The position numbers and the translations under genes were made by a program. A DNA stretch of 64,000 nucleotides. Origin: Whitmania pigra. Its lineage: Eukaryota; Annelida; Clitellata; Hirudinida; Haemopidae. The notes under the pieces are model-generated. The model had not been told where the DNA came from. It did no database searches and worked only from the letters and a program-made list of their open reading frames with translations. The stretch covers positions 3,059,001 to 3,123,000 of the forward strand of contig JAJTWR010000251.1 in assembly GCA_021613335.1 (NCBI GenBank). The letters are read 5' to 3'. Numbering within the stretch: position 1 is the stretch's first letter; each line of letters begins with the position of its first letter. Positions 56,179-64,000 of the stretch are shown here, piece by piece.

Positions 56179-56330
56179 TGTAGTGACTGTACATCCCTAC
56201 GAAGGATGTTTTGTTTACATTCTCCGAGTTTTTACCGCGCTGAGGCTTTTCATTGTTGTCAATCCGTTTATGAGTTATACCGATTGTACGTTCGATTAAA
56301 AGTCAAGTGTTATCCTGGTTTAACACTTCA
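56179..56330 (+). repeat. Solo LTR of the same gypsy family
   Basis: 152 bp, same ends as the LTR at 48105, with about four substitutions (for example tttgtttacattc, gctgaggctttt). Flanks aatt / aact do not form a clear duplication. No internal element remains, so it arose by LTR-LTR recombination. Confidence 0.9.
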
Positions 56331-56517
56331 AACTCATGGAAGTATCAAAAGAAATTGGACGATCTGAGGTACAGGCGGGACGTGATGGGTGTATGGTAAG
56401 GTGAATCACTTTGTGTGGCTCGCATGTGTAGTACGTCAGTCGATTAGATTAAATTCCAAATCAAACCCTTCATTGTACCGTGGAACTCCAGATATAGCAT
56501 CTGGAACAACCTAAAAC

Positions 56518-57287
56518 AGTCCGATTACTCTAGCAGCGTTTTGGCAGCGGTGAGGGGGGGGTCCGGTTTTTCGCAAAATTTGAGTCTCGTAAACAAAGAA
56601 ATTATATAAATTCCATGTACCAAAGTTGAGATATCACGCCTCAAAGTTTTACAGACGACCGAAACACTGCGGTTAAATGTTGTGGCCTAAGTGACTTGTA
56701 AAACATGGGATTGCTACAATATCTATTTAGTAATGTAGTGCTGACATTTATCTTCAAAATGACATATAAAGTTCTTAAATTACTCGCTTTTGAATGGAGA
56801 TATCCCACTTCAATGCGTCACGAATGATGACCGTCCAAGCAGTTCATGGGGTTTCCGATGTCGCCAGGTAGACCGCTGCATGGAAACCTAGTACGGCATA
56901 CATCACCTTGTGGGGCTAATAAATATCTTCAAAATGATGTATACCAAAACTTTGAGGCGTGATATCTCAACTTTGGTACATGGAATTGTACCATGGTATA
57001 TATCATTTTGAAGATATTTATTAGCCCTACAATATGATATAAACCACAATAGATTTCTATGTTAAAAAGTTTTAGTTTATAACAATTTAATTTTTGCAAG
57101 CAATTTTTATAATAATAAAATTTAGTAAATTTAATAATCTTATAATATTCAGAAAGGTCATTATCTCCCCTTTCGAAACATGTATCATTTATATAATTTC
57201 TTTGTTTACGAGACTCAAATTTTGCGAAAAACCGGACCCCCCTCACCGCTGCCGAACGCTGCGGACCGCTGCTAGAATCACCGACAT
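56518..57287. mobile_element. Foldback-type MITE
   Basis: Left arm 56530-56620 (gcagcggtgagggg, ggtccggtttttcgcaaaat, tttgagtctcgtaaacaaag) is inverted at 57165-57260. A second inverted pair lies inside (gagatatcacgcctcaaagt, 56627-56646, with its inverse near 56950-56970). Possible 8-bp duplication CCTAAAAC (56510-56517, 57288-57295). No coding frame of known type. Confidence 0.7.
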
Positions 57288-57299
57288 CCTAAAACGCTT

Positions 57300-58480
57300 T
57301 CGTACGGCAGTAGACCTATAACGTTCGCATTAGCAAATAGATGCAAAACGTTTTAATTAATTTTTTAGAGCAAAACAAAAGCTATTTTATTAGAAAGCGC
57401 ATAAACTTTACAAATATTTAACAATATTTAATTAATTATATTATTTAGTCATTTTATTGGATAATCATGAGGGTACTCCTTTTATCAAGTTATCACTATC
57501 AATTTGATGTCAGTTTGCCACAAAGATAAACAATCACCAAAAACTTTTATGAATGAGCTTTTTGATAAGAAATTATCAACAATAAGACTTGTCTTCTGCC
57601 AGCAGACACTTATATAATGGCAAAAACCTAGTCTTTAACGTAGCTGAAGTTAGCAGACACTCAAATTTAATTTATAATGCGAAATTTCAAATTATAATAT
57701 TTGGAAACTACGTTTTAAATGCTTTTCAAAAATGTTTATAAATCAATTGTCGGAAGAATTTCAAATTTTTGAAGTTATTAGAAATTTGAGGAATTCGTTC
57801 AAAAGTCTTCTTACTCAGTAACCACGACTTTACAACTGATGAAATGTGCATCAAAATGTTCGTTAAGATTTCTACTTTTCAAATATGTATACCTTATTAG
57901 CCGAAAAAATAGTGGAACAACATAAGTGCTTAAAATATCGCGAGTCATCTTAAGCGGAAGTCCTTCCAGTATTTAATTGCCGTACGAGTTCTTTTACTCA
58001 ATAATCACGAAGTTTAGACTGATCAAATAAATGTGCATCAAAATGTTCGTTAAGATTTCAACTTTGTTTTATAAACATATTCGCTTATGGGTCTGCATAA
58101 ATACCAAAACATCCCAATCCTCGAACGCTAGTATTTACATGCTTGCATTTTATCATGTCGAAAATGAGCTAAGCTTCCGATATTATGTCTTTGCTGAAAT
58201 CCAATTTGGAAGCCACGGTTGTAAATAGACCCTAAGCAATTAGATTCGTAGGTATCATAAAGAGTAAATTCCTAAAGTAGCTTCCTTGCTTAGTCAGGCT
58301 TCCCGTCCTTTGAAGTATTTGATTTGCTAATTAGTACTTGATCTTTGTCTTAAAATGATTACGCGTGAAATCTGAATGCGCCCAATGTCAACCTAATAAG
58401 AAGTTGAAAGAATAGTTAGTTCAAAGAAAAGGGAATTGCATTGAAATATTGTAGAGGATCTTGTTATATATGTGGATATG
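57300..58480. other. No gene recognised; a short direct repeat
   Basis: 57840-57880 and 58015-58060 share gtgcatcaaaatgttcgtta followed by agattt and similar flanks (tcac/aaccacga). Rest is AT-rich without motif. Confidence 0.45.
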
Positions 58481-58647
58481 AACGCAATAAAATGTAAATG
58501 ACTATCTGCGATAATAGAGTGTAAACAGAATTTTTTTTTCTCCGGTTAAAAACCGCAACAAAACTCGTTCTAAATACTTTGTATAAATAAATATTGATTA
58601 AATTCGTTTGCTTGATTGAAATATTTCTGTCCGCTAAATAATTCGTC

Positions 58648-59397
58648 ATGGCGAGGTCGTTAACACCAGATTCCTTGGAACTCATTCTAAATTCGGTGAT
58701 GAAGCACGCGAACGAAAATTCAAACCTGCTAATAAAGCAGTTAAACGATCATATGACTAATGCTATCAACCAGATGAATGTCAATATGAGCAAAATGTTA
58801 GAAACTTTTTCGACTACGGTGCAGGTAATGGTTTCTCAAGTTACTAAAACTATATCTGAAACTCTCAATGAGATGACCAAGGCCATCATGTCCAGATTTG
58901 AGGCGCTTGAGCAGACTATGCCAACTCGCCCGCCCAGCATGGATTTAACAGTGATAAAAAATGCCATGTGGGATGTCGAGAAAGAGAGACTGGAGAAAGC
59001 CAAACGTTCAAAAAACGTCATTATCTCCGGTTTGCCATCTCAGCCCTCAGTAAATGACGATAGGCTTGTGCAAAGTTTCATTGAGCAAAATCTCACTGTC
59101 AAACCTGCCATTGCCAATGTACGTAGATTTGGAAAGGAGCCTACAAACACCAAGCTCTGTGTCACTTTCATGAACCCAGAGGCAGTAACTGATGTGATTT
59201 CCTCGTCCCGAGTCCTCCGAATGTCCACTGATCCATCCATCAGGAAAGTGTTCATGAATCGGGATCTAACTCCCAAAGAGGCTGAGGCTGCTTACCAGAA
59301 AAGATGTGAAAAGAGATTAAAGGCTGCTCAAGATACTTCATCAGAGAAGTTGTCTTCAGTACTGGTACAGCCCAACATTCAGCCCTTTCGGAAATGA
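58648..59397 (+). CDS. CR1 LINE ORF1: RNA-binding protein
   Basis: 249 residues from MARSLTPDSLELIL. Residues 1-100 form a coiled coil rich in Met, Asn and Thr (NQMNVNMSKMLETF). Residues 110-200 hold an RRM-like part: RSKNVIISGLPSQ, then ANVRRFGKEPTNTKLCVTF. The end is charged (TPKEAEAAYQKRCEKR). ORF1 proteins of this kind coat LINE RNA and act as nucleic acid chaperones. The stop TGA (59395-59397) overlaps the open ORF2 frame. Confidence 0.8.
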   Translation: MARSLTPDSLELILNSVMKHANENSNLLIKQLNDHMTNAINQMNVNMSKMLETFSTTVQVMVSQVTKTISETLNEMTKAIMSRFEALEQTMPTRPPSMDLTVIKNAMWDVEKERLEKAKRSKNVIISGLPSQPSVNDDRLVQSFIEQNLTVKPAIANVRRFGKEPTNTKLCVTFMNPEAVTDVISSSRVLRMSTDPSIRKVFMNRDLTPKEAEAAYQKRCEKRLKAAQDTSSEKLSSVLVQPNIQPFRK

Positions 59398-59464
59398 ATC
59401 AAAGGCTTGGGCATTTACAAACATCCGAAGCATTGTAAATAAACGAGAAGAATTTACTTTATTT

Positions 59465-62194
59465 TTGAAGACTCATAATCTAGAGATTTTTGGTTTGGTT
59501 GAAACATGGCTGAATCATGAACCAGATGGATTATTTCTCCCTATAGAATATCAAGCTTTTCATTACGATAGAGGTTCTCGTGGTGGTGGTGTGGCCTTCA
59601 TTGTTAAGAAGAATCTTAGAGTGAGACAAATCCCAATTCCACCTGAGTATAGCCATATTGAATTGTTATGTGTTGATATTTACACTGGCAGTTCAACCTG
59701 CAGGGCCATAATCTACTACAGACCAGGAGGATTTAATTCTGAATCTGTAGATTACACTCTAAAGAGCATCCAATGTCTCACCCACCTATGCAATAATACA
59801 AAACTAGTATGTATTATGGGTGACTTTAATCTTCCTGATATGAACTGGAAAGACTGCTCTCATCCCGATAATGAAATATACAACTTATTTACCAACTTTA
59901 TGGATGAAATGGGTCTACATCAATTTGTTGAATCTCCAACTCGACAGTCAAACATCCTGGATCTACTCCTCTCGAATGATGCATGCTTTCTATCACAGAT
60001 TGAAATGATGCCCCCAATTGCTCAGAGTGACCACAACACCATAGTTTTTAAAACAAACCTCCCAAGGCAATCGAATATGCTCTACTGTCAAAACTATAAA
60101 CACATAACCAAATCAGGTTATCGAGATCTCAATGATTACTTTTGTGAAATCAACTGGAATGACCTATTTCAATATTGCTTTTCTGTTGACGACTGCTGGA
60201 GAATGTTTTTAAATATTGTGCAGAATGCCATTGATAGGATTACTCCTAAACGTAACCCTCCCATCACTACCACTGGAACGACAAAACCATTATATCCTGA
60301 CTTCATTTTAAAGGCCCAGAGAATGAAACTCCTTGCCTTCCGTAAATGGCATTTAGGTGGGAGGATTGAGGACAAAAATCTCTTCGACAGGCTTTCAAGA
60401 AATCTCAAAAAAATCATTAAAGACCACCACAATTTACAAGAGAGTAGGCTTGCATCATCCGGAGATTTGGGACAGTTCTACCGCTTTGTGAACAGAAAAC
60501 TATCGACACACAACCCAATACAGGAATTAAAAAAGCAAGATGAAACTTACACTTCAGATCCAATTGAAATGGCAAATATTTTTAACACCTACTTTTGTAG
60601 TGTATTCACAACTGATGATGGCTCAATTCCTACCTTAACTTCACGTACCAACAAGAAAATTGCCCAAATAACGTTTACTCCAGACCGTACTTACCAAACA
60701 CTCCGCAATCTCAAGCCATCCCTCTCATCTGGTCTGGATGGAATAACAAATAACTTCCTCAGAAATTGTGCTACCAGTCTCTGCTTGCCACTCTGCCACA
60801 TCTTCAGCTTCTCTTTCAATATGCACGAACTACCCCATGATTGGAGATCTGCTCATATAACCCCTATACATAAAAAAGGCGCCACTTCTGACCCCAGTAA
60901 CTACCGACCTATATCGCTCACATCCTGTTGCTGTCGAGCAATGGAGCGGATGATTAACGAAGACATCTTGAATTACCTACAAGTCAACAATCTTATATCA
61001 CTTGAACAACATGGCTTTCTTAACTCCAGGTCAACATGCACAAACCTCATGGAATGCACAAACGACTGGTCCATGTCAATGCAGCAGGGCACCGACATCA
61101 TATACTTCGACTTCAGGAAGGCATTCGTTTCAGTATCTCATCAAAAGCTGCTGATCAAACTTCGGGCTTATGGATTCTCAGGCAACCTGCTTTCGTGGCT
61201 CGAAGCATTCCTATCAAACCGATCTCAATCAGTCAAAATAAACGGCCACCTATCCATCAATGGCGATGTAATCAGTGGTGTGCCTCAAGGGAGTGTGCTC
61301 GGACCTACGCTGTTCCTAATTTATATAAACGATGTTGCCGACACACTCGCTAAAAAATCTGTCAAATTAAAACTATTTGCAGATGATATCAAACTCTACT
61401 CAAAATCTTCATCTCCTCAGAACTCTTCTTTGCAAACTGCAATCAACGAGTTGGTGCTATGGAGCAATAAATGGCAATTACAGCTGGCTCCCGAAAAATG
61501 CATACAAATTTCCATCAAGACATCACGCATCAAGACTCCATCAAGCAACTACACAATTGCCTCACAAACCTTACCTGTATCAGACAGCGCCCGTGATCTT
61601 GGGGTGCTCATTGATAACACACTCACCTACAAAGCCCACATTAACACCATTGTTCATAAAGCATTTGTGAGGTTGAGACTACTCCTTAAATGCTTTCGTA
61701 CAAGACACAAAAAAATTCTAACCAGAGCATATTGCACTTATGTCCGACCTATCCTCGAATATTGTTCCCCAATATGGAGCCCACATAGCAAGCAGCTCGT
61801 ACGAAAGATCGAACGTGTCCAAAGATATTTTACAAGAACCATACCCGGATTTAGATCTCTGCCCTACCATACCAGATTACGACTGCTGAGACTCAATACT
61901 CTTGAACATAGACGGCTTATCAGCGACCTATGCTTCTGCTATAAAATAGTTCACGGGCTTGTTCAGTGCACAATTCCGGAATTCCCTTCGTTTCTTACTT
62001 CAAGAACTCGCGGTCATCTCCTTCGTCTACGACAAGAACAATGTTCCACCAAACACAGGCAACACTTCTTCATCAACCGAGTCGTCAAAGCCTGGAACTC
62101 TCTACCCCCTGACATCATTAATTCCTCAACATTTTCTCGCTTCAAATCCTGCCTGTCGCTCTTTAACCTCAATAATTACCTCCTAATTAAGTGA
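59465..62194 (+). CDS. CR1 LINE ORF2: endonuclease-reverse transcriptase
   Basis: About 909 codons as given; the frame is open further upstream to at least 59351 (GNESKAWAFTNIRSIVNK), giving the full endonuclease start. There is no ATG at 59465 (TTG), so translation probably follows from ORF1 by frameshift or reinitiation in the overlap. AP endonuclease: LVETWLN (E), MGDFNLPDMNW (D, N), AQSDHNTIVF (D, H). RT: NYRPISLTSCCCRAMER, YFDFRKAFVSVSH (motif A), VPQGSVLGPTLFLIYIND (motif B), LFADDIKLYS (motif C). C-terminus: YVRPILEYCSPIWSPH, AWNSLPPDI. In motif A the usual F-D-S-V is F-V-S-V; the first, catalytic Asp is kept. No stop within. Confidence 0.9.
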   Translation: MKTHNLEIFGLVETWLNHEPDGLFLPIEYQAFHYDRGSRGGGVAFIVKKNLRVRQIPIPPEYSHIELLCVDIYTGSSTCRAIIYYRPGGFNSESVDYTLKSIQCLTHLCNNTKLVCIMGDFNLPDMNWKDCSHPDNEIYNLFTNFMDEMGLHQFVESPTRQSNILDLLLSNDACFLSQIEMMPPIAQSDHNTIVFKTNLPRQSNMLYCQNYKHITKSGYRDLNDYFCEINWNDLFQYCFSVDDCWRMFLNIVQNAIDRITPKRNPPITTTGTTKPLYPDFILKAQRMKLLAFRKWHLGGRIEDKNLFDRLSRNLKKIIKDHHNLQESRLASSGDLGQFYRFVNRKLSTHNPIQELKKQDETYTSDPIEMANIFNTYFCSVFTTDDGSIPTLTSRTNKKIAQITFTPDRTYQTLRNLKPSLSSGLDGITNNFLRNCATSLCLPLCHIFSFSFNMHELPHDWRSAHITPIHKKGATSDPSNYRPISLTSCCCRAMERMINEDILNYLQVNNLISLEQHGFLNSRSTCTNLMECTNDWSMSMQQGTDIIYFDFRKAFVSVSHQKLLIKLRAYGFSGNLLSWLEAFLSNRSQSVKINGHLSINGDVISGVPQGSVLGPTLFLIYINDVADTLAKKSVKLKLFADDIKLYSKSSSPQNSSLQTAINELVLWSNKWQLQLAPEKCIQISIKTSRIKTPSSNYTIASQTLPVSDSARDLGVLIDNTLTYKAHINTIVHKAFVRLRLLLKCFRTRHKKILTRAYCTYVRPILEYCSPIWSPHSKQLVRKIERVQRYFTRTIPGFRSLPYHTRLRLLRLNTLEHRRLISDLCFCYKIVHGLVQCTIPEFPSFLTSRTRGHLLRLRQEQCSTKHRQHFFINRVVKAWNSLPPDIINSSTFSRFKSCLSLFNLNNYLLIK

Positions 62195-62479
62195 TCACTT
62201 AACCTTCTTACCGTTGCACTCTGTTCTCGCGAACATCTAAAACCATTGTATATAATTGCGTAAGAGGTCATAGATGACCCTGCAATTTGTTTTGAAATAA
62301 AATAAATAAAAAAAAAAAAATAAATAAAAAATGATTTTATCTGGTATATAAATGCTCCAGATGTATAGAACAAATTCTGGTTTTCTGACCTCTTGATTTT
62401 CTGTGTGCTTTACAATTTATTTGACAATGTATAATTCTGAATTTTAAAAAAAGTTCTTCCACGTGATGGAAATAGCATG

Positions 62480-63037
62480 TCTAAATGTGTATTTGTGGCT
62501 GAAATGAAAGAGTTCCTCAAGGACAATCCAACAAATTCCCTCAATGAGGAATTTTTGACAAAATGTTGTGGGGCCCTTCGTCTGAGTTCAACATTGATCA
62601 CATTGAGAAATCCCAGGGATTACTGCTTGGCTTATAGAAAGATGACATTGTGAACTATTTTCTAAACTTCAGTCAAGCTAACATTTAATTTGCTTTATTT
62701 CAAGAACTCGGTTTTGATCAAGCTCAACGTTCAGACTTTAAGTCTACAGCCTGCCGATTTGCTTTTAAAGGCCAAGTAAAGGAAGTACCATCTAAAGAGC
62801 TTGCTATGCACTTGGGACGGATGGAATCTTGACGCACTGAGGGAGTTATGTGGTGAACTAGGTTTGCCACCAAAGCAATTTATAAAATTAAAAGGTGCTT
62901 ATAACTATTATAAGGATGAAACTTTACTTGATGATTTTCAGGAATATCTGCAGGCCAGCAAGCTAGATAATCCAGTCGCTGAGAAAGTTATCGATGAAAA
63001 ATGTTATCAAGGAAATGAATCACAGGTTTACTACTGA
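62480..63037 (+). other. Unassigned coding-like segments
   Basis: 62480-62655 reads MSKCVFVAEMKEFLKD, NEEFLTKCCGALRL, and stops. 62700-62830 reads LGFDQAQRSDFKS and ACRFAFKGQVKEV in another frame. 62801-63037 reads WDGWNLDALRELCGELGL, PPKQFIKLKGAYNYY, ending QVYY-stop. Composition is protein-like and the same strand throughout. Could be a decayed element or an unrecognised gene with short introns (a 55-bp gtgaac...ttcaag candidate at 62650-62704 is out of phase). No family named. Confidence 0.35.
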
Positions 63038-63059
63038 AAACTTTTTAACCAAGTAATGT

Positions 63060-63300
63060 TAATTGTTAAGACAATCAATAACAGCGAGCGAGTGGGAAGG
63101 GTCAAATGTCGCGGATTGCTACTAATTTGGTTTATTCTAGTGTTTTTCTTAGAAAAAACTCGATAAAATTAGTATCATTAGACTCGTCGTCGTCTTCCGC
63201 TTCTGCCGGTGCTTAAATTTTTCGATATCAGTGGATTATTTTTGCGTGGCTTTCGTTTGTTCCATTGTTTAGTTTTCGCGATTCGACACTCCCCTGTAAA
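63060..63300 (+). promoter_or_regulatory. Probable 5' UTR/promoter of the LINE at the right edge
   Basis: GC-richer than its flanks (gcgagcgagtgggaagggtc; gtcgtcgtcttccgcttct) and ends right at the ORF1 start. Non-LTR elements carry internal promoters in this place. Inferred from position only. Confidence 0.3.
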
Positions 63301-64000
63301 ATGTCGCGCAAGAATGCAAAGTGCGAGGAGTTCGATGAGGCTACGGTTGATAATTTGGCTGACAAAATCAAAGCAAAGATTGTGAAATCTATAAGGGAGA
63401 TGATCAGAGAGGAGATGCCTGGTCTGGTTAAATCTGCGGTCAAGGAGGAGATGAAAACATTGATTGGTAAAGTGAGCGAGCTCAGCGAGGAAAACATTCG
63501 CCTCAAGGCGAGGATAGACGCAGTCGAAACACAGTTGAGAGCCAACAATCTGGTAATCTATGGATTGCCTGATGCGTCTTTGGCTGAAGTGGTGACAGGT
63601 GACAGGACGAGTCGGGAGCGGGGAATGAATCGAAGAGATACAGTTCAGGCAATTATCAATTGCTGCAACTCAAAACTTGGCGCAAATATCTCAGAGGGCG
63701 ACATACACTCTGGCTACAGGATTCCCAGCAAAAGTGGCCCTCGCCCAATAGTTGTCACCTTCGCTTCAAAGATGGTCAGAGACAGAGTCTATGCTCTGAG
63801 AAAAGCCCTGCACAAGGATAGAACGTCGAAGGTCTACATCTACACTTAACCAAGCCAAACTCAGAAATCTTTGCTAGAGCCAGGAAACTTGTAAAGGACA
63901 AAAAACTTTTATCAGCATGGACATGGAATGGTCACGTCTACTTGAAGAGAGGTGAAAACTCAGGACCAACTCGAGTTCAAAACCTCCTTGACCTAGAAAA
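63301..64000 (+). CDS. LINE ORF1 (coiled coil/RRM-like), runs off the window, one frameshift
   Basis: Start MSRKNAKCEEFDEATVD. A coiled coil (KIVKSIREMIREEMPGL, KVSELSEENIRLKARIDAVE) is followed by RANNLVIYGLPDASL, HSGYRIPSKSGPRPIVVTF and RDRVYALRKAL, an ORF1 RRM plus C-terminal domain. The frame closes at 63847-63849, but the protein goes on in another frame (ARARKLVKDKKLLSAW, WNGHVYLKRGENS), so one indel near 63830-63850 breaks it. Different family from the ORF1 at 58648. Confidence 0.72.

Larger units (their letters stand above)
58500..62330 (+). mobile_element. CR1-clade LINE with both ORFs open
   Basis: Two overlapping open frames (ORF1, ORF2), a short 3' UTR (62195-62285) and an aaataaaataaataaaa tail. 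5' limit is not defined; about 58500 by position. The best preserved LINE in the window. Confidence 0.85.

Overview
Kind of DNA: an AT-rich animal nuclear sequence, probably from an aquatic invertebrate; the species cannot be fixed from the sequence. Evidence: genes split by GT-AG introns (one only 70 bp), a tRNA-derived SINE family, several non-LTR and LTR retrotransposon clades, and DNA transposons of the hAT, pogo, Tc1, P/THAP and probable MULE types, many nested. No prokaryotic gene organisation, rRNA, CRISPR array or credible functional tRNA was seen.

Host genes: the main non-transposon content is two paralogous multi-exon genes on the minus strand, reconstructed by eye from splice signals, phases and mutual similarity. 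Gene A (11-4361, running off the left end) and gene B (24567-44582) have the same exon plan: a galactose-binding-like (discoidin/fucolectin-type) domain, two WSC domains each split over two exons, one EGF-like exon, a transmembrane exon and a short basic tail. They look like tandem copies of a carbohydrate-binding type I membrane receptor. Gene A is about 4.4 kb; gene B is swollen to about 20 kb by transposons in its introns. Gene A shows possible decay: a TGAG microsatellite at the acceptor of exon 2 and a lost AG at the acceptor of exon 5.

Layout: 1-4.4 kb gene A with an RLE-type LINE fragment in an intron; 4.4-10 kb decayed Tc1, hAT and LINE pieces and microsatellites; 10.0-15.8 kb a pogo-like element with an L2-like LINE inside; 16.5-24.4 kb SINEs and a CR1-like LINE broken by an RLE-type (R2-like) LINE and by a MITE; 24.6-45 kb gene B with intronic gypsy, Tc1, hAT, P/THAP and copia remnants; 45-48 kb hAT remnant, MITE and a long inverted-repeat element with a telomere-like core; 48.1-52.4 kb a complete Ty3/gypsy element with identical 152-bp LTRs; 53.2-54.8 kb a Tc1-like element; 56-57.3 kb a solo LTR and a foldback MITE; 58.6-62.3 kb a near-intact CR1 LINE with both ORFs; 63.3-64 kb the start of another LINE.

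How it fits together: most annotated sequence is mobile DNA. The nesting gives relative ages: the gypsy element at 48.1 kb and the CR1 at 58.6 kb look young, while the gypsy, Tc1 and P/THAP pieces inside gene B are old. All alignments, splice sites and duplications were found by reading, not by software, so boundaries may be off by a few bases.
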